Shown here piece by piece: positions 38,275 to 52,357 of a stretch of 64,000 nt of DNA. The stretch is taken from positions 276,001-340,000 of the forward strand of contig JACVTC010000121.1 of assembly GCA_016946835.1 (NCBI GenBank), written 5' to 3'. This stretch comes from Neocallimastix lanati (nom. inval.) (taxonomy: Eukaryota; Neocallimastigomycota; Neocallimastigomycetes; Neocallimastigales; Neocallimastigaceae). Positions within the stretch are counted from its first letter, which is position 1; every line of letters begins with the position of its first letter. The notes under the pieces were generated by a model, which was given only the letters and a program-made list of their open reading frames with translations, had not been told where the DNA came from and ran no database searches. Made by a program: the position numbers and the translations under genes.

Positions 38275-38743
38275 CTTATTATTTGTCATTACAATGTAAT
38301 TTTCTAATTTCCTAAAAAAATACTAATAAAAAACTATCCTATATAATACTTTTACTTTATATGAAAAGCAATTAAAAATTTCTAAAGTAATGGATTACCA
38401 TAACTCGCAGTTACACAATAATTACCACTGACTACAATTATTTTATTACTGTTTAAAATTCGAAAATTTCCTTTTAGTCCTTTATCCACTTACAAAGAAA
38501 TTCTTTTTTTTTACGAAGACTTCTTCCTTCACATCTTCATATGAATTTTCCATATTAGTTTTAATATGAAATTAAAATGAATTATAAAATAGATTATATT
38601 ACATTTAGTATTATAACAATATTGTTTATAATACATAATTTAATATTATCTACTCTTTTTATTTAATAAGTTATAATTATATTTTATGTCTTTCAAATAA
38701 AAATTAAAACGATTCTTCAGATATTATTTTTCAGTTTGAATAG

Positions 38744-38745
<2 letters not shown>
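38275..38745 (+). repeat. Diverged direct duplication, copy 1
   Basis: Shares ordered blocks with 38995-39565, for example 'tttctaatttcc', 'tttagtattata', 'ttatgtctttcaaataaaaa' and 'cagtttgaata/tagtttgaata'. The copy ends at an ATT microsatellite. Confidence 0.75.
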
Positions 38746-38778
<33 letters not shown>

Positions 38779-38994
38779 TCTTTTATTTTTATTATTTTTA
38801 TTCTTTTTATTAATAACACTTTTATTCTTTTTATTATTATTATTTTTACTCTTTTTATTATTCTTATTTTTACTCTTTTTGGATATTTAATAAAAAATTA
38901 AAACTTTAATTTTTTTATGTTCATTAATATTTAAAGTACAGTAATAATGATTAATAATTATGGTTTTATATTTTAATGAAAATTTTATTTCTTT

Positions 38995-39174
38995 TTTCTT
39001 TTTTTTTTTCATACTTTGTTACTTTCTAATTTCCATAAGAAATACTAATGAAATATTGAATAGTATTTCATGATATAATGATGAATATACCGAATAAAAA
39101 AAAAATTAAAATTAACTAGTTATATTTAAATAAATAAAAAAAAAAGTGTTAATTATATATATGATTATTTCTTT

Positions 39175-39210
<36 letters not shown>

Positions 39211-39565
39211 AAAATCCTAAAATAATAAGTAATATACTATAATCTAATTATGTGGTTGTCATAACTAGCAGATATAATATTATTATAATATTATTATTTT
39301 TTTTTACTCCCACATATTTATGGCTAATTTCTTATATGATGACTTCCTCCTTCATATCTTAATATGAAATAGTTTCCATCGAAGTTAAAACAAACCATAA
39401 AGTAAATAGTAAATAATTCTTCACTTAGTATTATAGTAATATAGTTTAAAATACATAAATTAATATTTTCTTCTCTATTTATTAAATAAATTTTAATTAT
39501 TTTTTATGTCTTTCAAATAAAAATTAATACTACTCTTTAAATATTATTTTTTAGTTTGAATAATT
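38995..39565 (+). repeat. Diverged direct duplication, copy 2
   Basis: Partner of 38275-38745. It is longer because of inserted sequence that includes a poly(A) run at about 39181-39208, and it ends at the (TTTA)n array. The offset between matching blocks is about 720 bp at the left and 820 bp at the right. Confidence 0.75.
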
Positions 39566-39581
39566 TTATTATTTTATTATC

Positions 39582-39708
<127 letters not shown>

Positions 39709-40463
39709 AGATTTAAGATATAACTAAAAAATTTTATAATTTCAAAATTTCTATACATATACATTGAACATATCTTTTTTTTTTTTTTTTTTTTTTTTTA
39801 TAATATACATGATAAAAAATACAATATATAAGTATCATAATAGTAATATTATTGTTATTATTATTATTTTAACTTGTATTATATAATTACAAATGAGTAA
39901 TATTACTACATAGATTAAGCTATAATATGAACTAATTTATATCAAAAATAAAAAAAAAATAATAAAAAAAAAAAAACTGTAGATTTTCAAATTTATAAAA
40001 AAATTTAACTTATATATATATTTTTAATCATTTTAAACATTAAATTATATGAATGAAATGATTATTCATAATGTGATATTCATAATGATAAAATATACAT
40101 TTCATATGTGATTAAAAATTTTTATATAATTTTTTAATACTTATTTAATGCAACTTCATGATAATAGAAGATTCTGTTATTATAAAACTTTTATATATTG
40201 CAATCAATACCTACAAAATAATGTTATATATTTAATTTTATACTATTAAAGGTTTCATATAATGCAATAAAAAAAAAAAAAGTTTTTTAAATATTTAAAC
40301 AATATATAAATTTTTATTCATATGAATGTCATATTTTTTATTTTTATATTATAATATATAAATTATAACTTTTTTAAATAAAATTAAAATTATTAAAACA
40401 CCAAAATTTTACTTAAAATCTTGGTAATTTTTGTATAAAAAAATATTCATTAAAATATAAAAA

Positions 40464-40511
<48 letters not shown>

Positions 40512-40751
40512 TGAAATATGATTTTCTATATAGAGAATAAATTATATTTATTTCTATTTTCTAATTTAGCCTTTCTATTTATTAAATTTACTATTAATAT
40601 ATATCTTAAAATTTTATGTATAATTCAGATCAAAACGTAATATGTTGATTACTTTTCAGTATCTGTTTAATAAAGGGTCACTTTGATATCTATACGTATT
40701 ATTTTTGAGTAGGTTCTACCAATCTATTATTATTTTCAACAACAACAACAA

Positions 40752-40789
<38 letters not shown>

Positions 40790-41703
40790 ATAAAAATTAA
40801 AATAAAAATTAAAATTTTCCTTTATTTTTTATAAAAATTTATGTTAAAAAAATGCAATATTTCAAAGTATATTAAAATATATAATATAATAATTTCAAAA
40901 AAAGGAAAATAATACTATTTTTTTTTATATGATAAAAAAAAAGGATAATATTTATATTATTCAAATAATTATAATAATCAATCAATATTTCAATTCATTA
41001 TTTCTTCAATTATAATTATTTAACATAATAAAAATATAGTAAACTTTTTGTCGTTTTTTTTTTTTTTAAAAAAAAAATTTTATAATTATATGTTGGGTAT
41101 TACTATTAATATCTAAAATAAAAATAAAAAAAAGTATATTTATATTTTAAATTAATTTAAAATAGATTATTACAATTTTCAATTTATCAATAAAAAAAAT
41201 AAAAATAAAAAAATAAAAAAATAAAATAGAATTAAGGAAGAAATTACTTTAGTAACAAAAAAAGGCATGATTTAATTTTATTTATCATTAAGTATCTGTA
41301 AAGACATCAAATTTTAAATATTAAAATTTCGTCAAATAAATATTGTTTTTTTTGCCATTCATTTACTTAAATATTTAACATTCAAAATTATCAAAACAAT
41401 TATTATATTACATTTATAAATTAATTAATCTTGATATACACTTTTAATTTAATCCTTTTTTTTTTTAAAATATATATATATATTTATAATAGTAATAGCA
41501 ATAATTGAATTGATTTATAATTGTCTTAAACTATTTTACATATTACTTTAAATCTATTAATCGTATACTTTCAATATATATATATTATAATAATTATTTG
41601 AACCATAAATTTTCACTAAAATTTTGAGAAATTTATACTTATAGTTGAGCTATATTAATACAATAATATAAAATATAATATCGATATTTAATTTATATGA
41701 AAA

Positions 41704-41734
<31 letters not shown>

Positions 41735-43383
41735 CCAATAAATATAAATCCTAGTCAAATAACTATTATTATTTGACATTTTATTCCAATTATTATGAAA
41801 TTATAATAATAAAAAAGAACTACCAAAATTTTTATATATCACATATCTACAATTACTATATAAAAGTTTTATAATTATTTATATATAAACATCAATATAT
41901 TATGACAGATTTGTAATATAAAATTTTTTAATTGACAGCTATAAAAAAATGACAGGTATAATTTTAAAAAATATATATGTATTATTATTAATAATAAATA
42001 ATTAATTAATAATAATTTATAAAATAATAAATAATATTAATAAATTTAATTATAGTTATTTATGATAGTAATAAATATTTGAAATAATAATAAATATTTA
42101 AAATTTTAAAATACTATAATTATTAGTGATTTAATACATTTTATAATGCATTACAAAAATGTAATTTAAATTCAATTTTAAATCTCAAAAAAAGAAGTTA
42201 AAAAAATTGGCATTTTTCTATTGTATATTTATTAAAAAATTATTGGTTGATATTTATAGATTAAACTTTATTTATTAGATTTAATATTTATTATTATATT
42301 ACAATATGTAACATAAATATATTTTAAATATATATGTAGTATATTATAATATATGTAAAAATTAAATTTTAAAATTAATTATTTAAAAATTATATTAATG
42401 AAAATTATTTGATAGAACAAAAAAGAGTGATGTTTAATTGACCTATGAAATGAATACCAAGAAATTTTTAAATTTTTTTTTTCTAATAATTATTGATATA
42501 TAAATAATATAAAAATAATATATTAATATACATTATTGACCATTTTTTATGAAGAATTAGCATTGTATAAAAATTTTATTTTATAAGAACAAACCATATA
42601 ACTTTTAGATAAAAAGTAAATTATTCTTACTTAATAATGACTGATTTTTATATCGTTTCCATCGATATAAATATAAAAAAGTTTTACATAAAATATTAAA
42701 GTTACTTATTTACATATAATTAATAATAACATGATTTTGTAGTTTTTTTTTTTTTTATAGTTTTTTTTTTTATTTTCTTATAAATATTATTGTTATTATT
42801 ATTATTATCATTACTATTATTATTTTATTATTATTATTATTTTAACAAACTAAAGAATAAATTAAATTATCTCACAATTGTAACTATTAAAATTTTTTAT
42901 AAAAATATATCTAAAAAATTATATTTTTAATGAAATAGATGTCAATAAAGTTAAAATTGATATTATGTTCTGTGTATAAAAACTTTTTATTACTAATTTA
43001 AGATATAGAATTGAATTTGACATATACTTTAGATATATTATATATTATGGTCATAATATATAATTATAACATAACCTAAAATCATCCATTTATTAAAAAT
43101 ATACAATTTTTAACATTGTGCAGATTATTATATATTAATATTGGTTTTTTTTTTTATTTTTTAAATGAATGATTCAAACCTGAAAAATGAATGGCTATTT
43201 AAATAAACCTTTGCTTGTAATTCTATTTATAGTAAAATAAAAAAAAAAAAAAATATGACAAAAAAAATTATTTAGAATTGACAGGAAAGTAATTTTATTT
43301 TTTACAATTTTTAAAATACTAATTGGTTAGTTTATCAAATAAATAATAAATAATAACTTTTATTATTGAATTATTAGGATAAA

Positions 43384-43418
<35 letters not shown>

Positions 43419-46400
43419 TTAATATTCTATTTTTAATACACATTATTCAATAAAATTATCATAATATAAAAGTTATTATTTAGTATTTAACATTAGATTA
43501 TTTATTATATTATATTTATTTTTAAATAATAAAATAAAAATTATAAACTATTATATAAATAAAAATTGACATTCTATGTTTACTATAATACATTTAAATA
43601 TATTGCAATATATTAAATTCTAAAATCTTTAATATAAATGTAAAGAATTTAAAATAGATTACAATATAATATTTATTATTTATATATTAAATTTATTAAA
43701 CATAAATTTGTATGTCAAATGTTAATTTAAAATATTTATAAAGATGTCAAAAAAAAGCGCTATTAAAGGTTTTAAGTTAAATAATAAATAAAGGTTACAT
43801 AAAAAAATTTTTTTTTGATTAAATTAACTTATTTACATTATAATTACAATTTATAATAAAATGTAATATTTATTTTATTATTATTTTGTAATATTTTATA
43901 AATGTCATTTAAAATTTTTATCATATAATCATATAAACATATAGATATATTAAAAAATATTTCTTTACTCAATTACATAGAAATAGCATAAAATAATAAA
44001 TAATAAATAATATAAACATATTATGTATACTATGAAATATAATTAAAATTTTGAATATAGTGAATAATATTAGTTATAATAAATAAATAACATAATTAAG
44101 TGCTATATTATTTGGACATTTATTCATATTATTCATATTATTTATATACAACTATTTTTATAATTATTATTAAAAACAAAAAAAAACGCCTTATTAAAAA
44201 ATTATGTTTCAAATTTTTATTTTTTTAATATTAATATAATCTTTAATATTTATATTTCTTTGATTTCTTGAAAATATTAAAAATTAATAAATTAGTTATT
44301 AGAACTATTAAAAACTTAAAAGTGTCTTATATAAAAAATCATAAAAACATGTATAGTTATTTTATAATAAATATTAAAAACATTTATATTTAGTATATTT
44401 AGAAGTATTTTTATCTATTACATTTTAAAAAAAAAGTTGCTTTAATAAAAATAATGTAATGAATACTTTCTTAAAAATATTTATTAAATTATTTTATAAA
44501 AAACATCATTATATTATTAATTATGAATAGCTTAAATTTAAGAAAATTGAATAAATAATATAATATTCATTTAAAAATAAATAAAAGTTTTGACATAGAT
44601 AATAATCTCTTCAATATTTATATATTAAATAATGTTTAGAATTTAAATAATAATATATATTATTAAAATATTTTGCTATAAAATATATTTTAAAAATGTC
44701 AAAAAAAAAATTTAAAAACAATATTTTATAAAAAATCTATTTAAAAACTTTTTCCATAATTACATAGAAAATAAAATAACCAATAATATTTAAGTAATTT
44801 AGCACATTAATTATAATTAAAAATTATTAGCTTACCAAATAATATAAATTAAAAAACTATATAATTAAATTTACTTCTTTTTTTTTTAATTTATAAAAAA
44901 AATAATTAAATTATATATTATATATATTGATAATAAATAATAAATTAATTAAATAATAATATATGAAGTTTGTATAATAAATATTTAATTGCATATTAAT
45001 TTTTATTTCTAAAAGTGGAAGTTAAAGCATTTTTATTTTACTCATTTATATTAAATTTCACTGCTAAAAAATCTTGGCATAAGACATACTATTACTTCAT
45101 AAATAAATAATCAATAATTATATATTTATTGAATCTAAACTGATCAACTTTTGCACTTTATAGAGTTTATTTTGAAAATATCATACAATATTTAAATATC
45201 ATATTTTGAAGATATATAATAATTTTTTATTTTCAACTGTTTATATATAATAATAATATAATAATAATATAATATAAAAAAAATTTAATAAAGAAAATTA
45301 AAAAAAAAAAAAAAAGAATAAAATATTATTAATCATATTTTTTTAAAGAATTCATACTCTACAGTTTTAAATTATTAATATATTATTAATATTTATTCGA
45401 AATTTAATATATTAATGAATAATTAAATAAAAAGAATCATATCATAATTAAAATACTTTTTCTCAATTCTATTAGAAAGTAAGACTTTTTTACTAAAAAA
45501 AACTTTTAAAAACATAATATATAGAAGGGTTAAATTTTCATAGTGATTTTATAATCTCTATTTATAACAACAATTAACTAAAAGTCTATTTTCTCTCTAA
45601 ATTTACAAAATCAACTAAAGAATTATTAGTAAGAAGTAAGCAACTTAATAAAAAAGTCATTATTTTAATGAGGATTACAGAAGCATCCTAGTACTCATAA
45701 TAGAAAATAACAATTGAATATTCCTTCCACTTTTGAGTGAGTACAATACATAGTTTTTTCTATTGTCTAAAGCAACAATACTACAACTATTTTCTTTTCT
45801 ACTATTAAATAATAAATATTATTTAATAATGGAAAAGAAAATATATATTATTTATGTTTGTTATATATTCATTATTTGATATTTTACAATATTTTTCCAC
45901 ATTCATTAAAAGAACTTTTTTGTTGGACTAAATTTAAAATTACATATGTCAAATATTGAACTAATAATAGTATTAATTTTAAAAAATTTTTTATTACAAA
46001 AAAAAAAATGTATATAAATACTTTTATTATATATTAAAAAAAATTATAAGTATTTAAAATATTTAAAATATATTAAATATATTATCTAATTAATATATTA
46101 AAATTATATATTATTTATAGGAATATAAATAAATTTTTTATAGATAATTTTAAATAATATAAAAAAAGGAATGCTAAGAAATAAAATTTCTTTTTTTGGA
46201 AAAAAGATTATTTTTAATCAAAATAATTTAGAACATTTTGACAGAATATATAATATATTTTATTTTTATTGGTAATATATTATATTATATATTATTTTAA
46301 TATATATTTTAAATAACTTCGTAGTATACAAAATATACTAATATTATTGGTCAATAAATATTATATAAAAATATAGAATATTTATATATAAATAATTTAA

Positions 46401-46976
46401 CTTATGGTGATTTTAATTATTTATTTTAAATACATTAAAAAAAAAAAAGGTTAAAATCCAATTAAATATTATAAACTTTTTTATTTTATAATTAAAGAAA
46501 TGGTTTTTTAAAAAAAATTCTATCCAAAATAAAATTATAATAACTAATTTATCAAAATACTACTTATAATATATAATAATATATTATAATATATTATTTA
46601 GTGTGCATAATTATATAATAAAAATAATTTTTGAAATGTAATATATTAAATTATATTTTAAATATATAGGTTAAATATTATTAATATACTTATAAATAAT
46701 TATATTAATAAATACAAAAAAAAAAAAACTTTTTTATATTTAAATTTTAATTTTTTATTTCTGTTTTACTATTCAAAATATATCATAGATAATTAAATTA
46801 TTTTTAAATGTAATTTTAAATAGCTATATTTTAAAAATTTGACAAAAAAAAAAAAGAAAAAAGAAAAAAAATATAAATATTTATTATTTCCCTTTTTTTT
46901 ATTTATACCCTTTTAGAGAGTATAAAAAAAATTTTTTTTTCAATTAATTATTTAGTTATTAATATTAATTTATTAT

Positions 46977-47015
<39 letters not shown>

Positions 47016-47164
47016 CATATTTATTTAAACTTTTTTTTAAATTTTTAGTAATATTTATTTTTTTAAAGAGATAAAGTCTTTTCACAAATATTTTTAGTAA
47101 CGCAAAAAATAAAAATAATAGTTAATTTTTAAAAATTATTCAGTAAATAATACAGACAAATAGA

Positions 47165-47206
<42 letters not shown>

Positions 47207-47349
47207 AGAACTATATTTTTTTTATGCAATAATATAATGAAGTATGAAAGTTGAAGGTAGATAATTTTATGCATAAATTAAATAAAATTTTTTGGAATAT
47301 TGTTATTAATTAGATATTAATAATTTATATATATCCAGGAATAATAAAT

Positions 47350-48903
47350 ATGCCAATTATTCAAAACGTAGCAATACCAAAAAAAGAACAAGGAAATATT
47401 AAATCAGAAATTGATGTTGCCAACGTTTTATTACAATTAAAAGAAAAGGATGAACAAATACTTGAAAATATAAACGATAATAACAATAACTTGAATAAAT
47501 ATCAAAAAAGTGTATTTACTGATAAATTAATTAAAAATAATACAATACATAAAGTTTTTAAAAGTGGTCTTATATCCTTATCTCCTATAAATAGCAAAGA
47601 AAATAAAAATTTTACCTTATATAATAATAATAATCCATATTGTTCTCCCTCTTCAACTGTATATTCTTCTCCTGTAATTGGCTATATGGATAACATGGAT
47701 AATGATAATAAAAGTTCAAAAGATCCTTTCTTTTCTAACAAAGAAAAAGAAGATTATTCCTATAGAAGTTCCAATGTTTTACCTCCAATATCATATCTTT
47801 TGGAGACAAAGGTTGTTAATTCTCCTATGAAAGATAATATATTACCTATACCTGATATACCTTCATTTAAAAATAAATTAAATAATATTTCTGGTCATTT
47901 AGAGATAAATTCTATGGAAATTAATAAAGAAGATTTATTCTATTATAAAAGCTTTAATAATCAACATAATGACTTCAAAGTAAGTAGAAAATCGTCATAT
48001 TCTTCAGCAAGAGATAATGATAATAAAAATTACAATATACCCAACAATCAAAACAGTTCATATCCAATACAAAATAATAACTCTAATTATAATAATAGAT
48101 TTTATCCTGACAATAAAATAAATAATTATGAAGAGAATGTTTTTTCTCATAGTAATCCATCACCTAATTCTGATCATATGTATAACATTCAAAACCGTCA
48201 ATCAAATCAGCCTTCTGTTTCATTACCCCCTCCTTCAATTAAAGTTGACCAAAATTCTTTTAATGAACAAAATAGTTCATACAATCAAAATAGTTCATAC
48301 AATCATTATCAAAATAATTCCTATTACCATAATGGTGAAAATTCAAATTCATCCATGATGCCATCAATGAATTATAATAATATTAATAATAATAATAATA
48401 GTAGTTATAATAATAGTAGTTATAATAATAGTAGTTATAATAATAGTAATAATAATAGTAGTAATAATAATAGTAGTAATAATAATAGTAATATAATATC
48501 AAATCAAGATAACATGGTAAATAATAATTTTGATGTAGATATTAACAAAACTATAAAATTAGTAACAAATATAGATAAAAATATAATTGATAATGTAAAT
48601 AATGAACAAAATGTGAACAGAAATGGTGCTGTTGGTCCAAATGGAAAAAAGAAGGAAAAAGAATCTAGAAGATTCCCAAAATATATTATTCATATATTAG
48701 AAACTTCGTATAATACATCGCATTATCCTTCAAATAATGAAAAGGATAGGCTTGTTCGTGAAACTCATTTAACTCACAGACAAATTAATGATTGGTTCAT
48801 TAATAAAAGAGCAAGATCAAGTAATAATCATCAAAACAAAAGAAGAAGAGCAAAAAAGTTAAAACAACAACAACAAGATGATCAAATAGTACAAAATAAT
48901 TAA
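47350..48903 (+). CDS. Homeodomain transcription factor with TALE-like recognition helix (517 aa)
   Basis: A single-exon frame ending at TAA. The C-terminal homeodomain spans about residues 435-494. It reads RRFPKYIIHILE (helix 1), YPSNNEKDRLVRET (helix 2), then LTHRQINDWFINKRAR (helix 3). Homeodomain hallmarks are present: F8, L16, Y25, L40, W48, F49, N51 and R53 in standard numbering. Ile at position 50 and the YPS...LT..QIN.WFIN pattern are typical of TALE/KN homeodomains, yet L16 to W48 has the canonical spacing without the three-residue TALE loop. A basic tail (NKRRRAKKLK) probably serves nuclear import or DNA contact. The N-terminal ~400 residues are Asn/Ser-rich and disordered, with an in-frame Asn-Ser(-Tyr) repeat near residues 345-380. 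It is expected to bind DNA in the nucleus; targets are unknown. Confidence 0.9.
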   Translation: MPIIQNVAIPKKEQGNIKSEIDVANVLLQLKEKDEQILENINDNNNNLNKYQKSVFTDKLIKNNTIHKVFKSGLISLSPINSKENKNFTLYNNNNPYCSPSSTVYSSPVIGYMDNMDNDNKSSKDPFFSNKEKEDYSYRSSNVLPPISYLLETKVVNSPMKDNILPIPDIPSFKNKLNNISGHLEINSMEINKEDLFYYKSFNNQHNDFKVSRKSSYSSARDNDNKNYNIPNNQNSSYPIQNNNSNYNNRFYPDNKINNYEENVFSHSNPSPNSDHMYNIQNRQSNQPSVSLPPPSIKVDQNSFNEQNSSYNQNSSYNHYQNNSYYHNGENSNSSMMPSMNYNNINNNNNSSYNNSSYNNSSYNNSNNNSSNNNSSNNNSNIISNQDNMVNNNFDVDINKTIKLVTNIDKNIIDNVNNEQNVNRNGAVGPNGKKKEKESRRFPKYIIHILETSYNTSHYPSNNEKDRLVRETHLTHRQINDWFINKRARSSNNHQNKRRRAKKLKQQQQDDQIVQNN

Positions 48904-48912
48904 TAAATTAAA

Positions 48913-48955
<43 letters not shown>

Positions 48956-49246
48956 TAATAAAAAAAATAATAAAAATATAAAAATAAAAAATAATTGAAA
49001 AAATAAAAATGAAATTAATATAAAATATATATAATAATATACATAAATTTAAATTTTAAAAAAAAAATATTCATTCTATTATCTTTTATTTTTTAATATT
49101 AAATTAATTTATATATATAATTATTATTACTATAATATATATAAATAGTATTATATTTATTTATATATAATATTGAAGATTTATTATATTTTTAAAAACA
49201 AAATAATCTTTTTTTCTTTTTCATATTTTTAAAATTGGGTATTTAT

Positions 49247-49280
<34 letters not shown>

Positions 49281-49579
49281 CATTTCCTTATTATTTAATT
49301 TAAAAAATAAAATGACATATTTCAATATATTATTAAACAATTATCTTTTAAAATATTATAATTGTATAAATTATAAATTTAAAGATAGTGAATACCAATA
49401 AAAATAATGCATATTATAAAAAAATAATAATAAATATTTAAATATTTAAATATTAATTTTTTAAGTGTTTCATTTTTTGTACAATCGTTGTTTATTTATT
49501 ACTTTCATTTTTATTACTATTTTTTATTTCTGTTTTTTTGTTTTTATTTTTTTTAATTATTTTAAAAAATATTTTCTCT
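48904..49579. other. Intergenic A+T-rich DNA with (AAT)n and poly(A) runs
   Basis: Immediately 3' of the homeobox gene there is an (AAT)n run (about 48915-48953), then a poly(A) run at about 49251-49278. No coding content. It ends where the LINE at 49580 becomes recognisable. Confidence 0.6.
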
Positions 49580-52089
49580 TCTGGAACGTATCCCCTTCTA
49601 TGGGATTCAGTAAGGAAGAATCCTATCACTATAGAATAAATTCAAAACACAGTGCTTGATATGAATAATAATAAAGCTCCTGGACCCGATTATATTCCGA
49701 TTGAATTTTTTAAATCCTTCTTTAGTAAATCTGATTTATCCGATAATCAAGATGATTCTTCAGATGTTCACTACTCTGATTGTGCAAAATGTTTACTTTC
49801 ATTATTTAACAAAATGGTGATTTCCCTGAAGAGTGGAATTCGGCTTCTATAATATCAATTCCAAAAAAAAGTGATCTTTCAAATTGCAATAATTATCGTG
49901 GTATTTCATTAATGTTGGCTTAAAAATTATTTCAAAGATTGTTACTAATAGAATTTCAAGATATGCATTAGACCATAATTTTGTTAGACACTGAACAATT
50001 TGGATTTAGAAATAAGGAAGAATGTATCAGTTTATATATTTCAATTAGGGAAATTTATCAAAGAATAAAATTTAAAGGAAATTTTACCTATCTTGCTTTT
50101 CTCGATCTTAAAAAAGCCTATGATTCAGTTCCTATCTTTAATATTTTGACCAAATTATATAACTTAGGAATTAGAAGTTAATGGCATCTATTTTTAAGGA
50201 ACCTTTATCTATCCTCTAAATCTCACGCTTTTTTCAATAGTAATCTCTCAGAAGAATTTTCGATTAATCGTGGTGTTAGACAAGGATGCCCTCTATCTCC
50301 TATTTTATTCAATTTGTTCAATAATGATGTACTAGATAATTGTGATAAGTATGGTGTATATTTAGAATCTAAATATTGTTGTGGTGGACTTTTTGCTGAT
50401 GATATTGTTTTATTTGCTCCGTCTAAACAAGCTCGTAAGAAAATTATGAATAAGGTTCATGAATGAGCTATTAAAAATAAAATGACTTTTGGAATTAATG
50501 AGTGTGCTACTCTTGTTGTAAAACCGATTAACTTTGTTAAACCGATAAATTACGAAGATCCATCTTACTTTATTGGTAGTAACAAATTACCTAAAACTGA
50601 CAACTATACTTATCTTGATATTCCTTTTGATGAATCTTTGTCATTGAAACCTATACAATCCAAATTAAACAGTAATTTAAATGTCAAGTTAAATTCGTAC
50701 TTTCGATTTCTTATTAACAAATCTCTTCCTCTCCTATTGAAGAAATATGTTTTAATTTCGTTTATTCTTAGTCATGTTTTATATTATGCTCTTCTCTTTG
50801 TTTCAAATAAGAGCAGATGTTCTAAAGCTCAAAAAAATTATTAATAGAGGACTTTATTGAAGTTATGGATTTAAATCTCGTAATTCTTATGTTAGTCTTT
50901 ATGATATTACTTGTGAATTGAGAATACCTCCTCTTTCAGCTATCTGTGCTATGTCATAATTACGATGCTTTAGAAAATGGAAAAACTCATCATGTATTAT
51001 TAATCATCTCACAAATAATATTCGTACTATATCACATTACTCATGGACTAAGGAATCAAGGACTTTGAATAAGAAATTAAATAGTAAAAAAAACAAAGTG
51101 AAATAAAAAAGTTTTATTGGGAAAGAGATATCTTCAAACCCTCAAAAGCTAAAAAAGCAATTATTTACAAGGAGTATGATTTTGGATTTATTTCAGAAAT
51201 CAAATACATAACATTTCAATATCCTACGTATCAATTAGGATTCTTTTGGATTTCTCGAATTAGGTGTGCTTTTAAATTTGATATTAATATTTCCATTAAA
51301 AGAAAAATATTCTCAGAAGATTGCCCTAAATGTTACCCATATTGTGATAATTGTATACCTAACTTTTATCACTGGATCTTTGCCTGTAAAGAATTGGAAA
51401 ATTACAGAAATAAATCTTTATCTTTTCTAGATGATCTCTTTTTTGAAGTTTGCAATGATAATTGAACAAAAATCCTTGGATATTTCTTTAGATTCAGAAA
51501 AGGATTATGATAATAATATTTATTTTTTTATAATGAGTGCTCTTCTTGGCGGGAGTTCAATATATGAAAAAATTAAAAGTTAATGATGTGGAACAAAGAC
51601 AATTAGTTGACAATATTTTTAAACAAAGTTCAACTTCATCGACTGTTCCGTATTTTGTGGAGATTGCGGAGTTTCTAACATACGTAATATCATTAATTAG
51701 TCGATCTTTTAGATTGATGATGAAATGGTATTCCGTTGAATCTGGTGAATCTACCGTTGCTAAAAGCGTCGACGCGTCGAAATGATAAGGCATGAATTTT
51801 CACCTCCGGGTGAAAGATCTGATACAGATTCGTTTGATAACACTAATACTAAAATTATTAATCGCAATAATGGACGTGGTGTTTATCATCGATGAATGGG
51901 AAAAGTTACAAGCTGTTGCTTCTAACACACTTTTATAATCATATAATATATAATATTTCATTTCATATATTTTATTTTTTTCATTTAAATCATGTAATTT
52001 ATTATTATTATAAATTAAAAAAAAAAAATAAAGTTATTCTCTAAGTCTAGAAAAAAAAAATAATAAAAATAAAAAAAAAAAAAAAAAAA
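49580..52089 (+). mobile_element. LINE family A copy, 5'-truncated, best-preserved RT
   Basis: About 2.5 kb of a non-LTR retrotransposon. Ordered blocks: LDMNNNKAPGPDYIP (49652), a frame change, IISIPKKSDLSNCNNYRGIS (about 49845), EQFGFRNKEE (about 49990), LAFLDLKKAYDSVPIFN, GVRQGCPLSPILFN (about 50270), the catalytic GLFADDIVLF (about 50390), then KNKMTFGINECATLVVKP. A late Cys/His cluster near 51325-51385 reads CPKCYPYCDNC and HWIFAC. The protein end (KVNDVEQRQLVDNI) lies near 51570-51785 and includes the GTCGACGCGTCGAA motif. The 3' end is 'ttctctaagtct' before a poly(A)-rich tail. Only a few stops and frameshifts interrupt the RT (for example TAA at about 50179 and TGA at about 50464), so it is younger than the other copies. 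No endonuclease is present. Confidence 0.9.
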
Positions 52090-52212
52090 TCGCACATTGA
52101 ATGTTTTTAATACAATTGCTAATTGAAGTCATTTATAATCGATATTATTTATCAAAGTTAATTAATCTTAAAAAAAAAAAAAAAAAAAAATCAAGAAATA
52201 TTATTCCATGTA

Positions 52213-52259
52213 TGAATAAAAATTAAAACAATGAAAAAAATTGTTTTAATTTTTATTCA
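52213..52259. repeat. Perfect inverted repeat, 20-bp arms, 7-nt spacer
   Basis: Arm tgaataaaaattaaaacaat (52213-52232), spacer gaaaaaa, then the exact reverse complement (52240-52259). It lies in the ~160-bp gap between the two plus-strand LINE copies. Confidence 0.95.
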
Positions 52260-52314
52260 CGACCTTGAATCTTGGACAGAAAGTAAACTATGGGAATTCT
52301 TTAGTAAAAAAAAG

Positions 52315-52357
<43 letters not shown>

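Noticed and set aside
45500-45800. Compositional island in the gene-free region
   Set aside because: No ORF, repeat partner or RNA motif could be recognised by eye.
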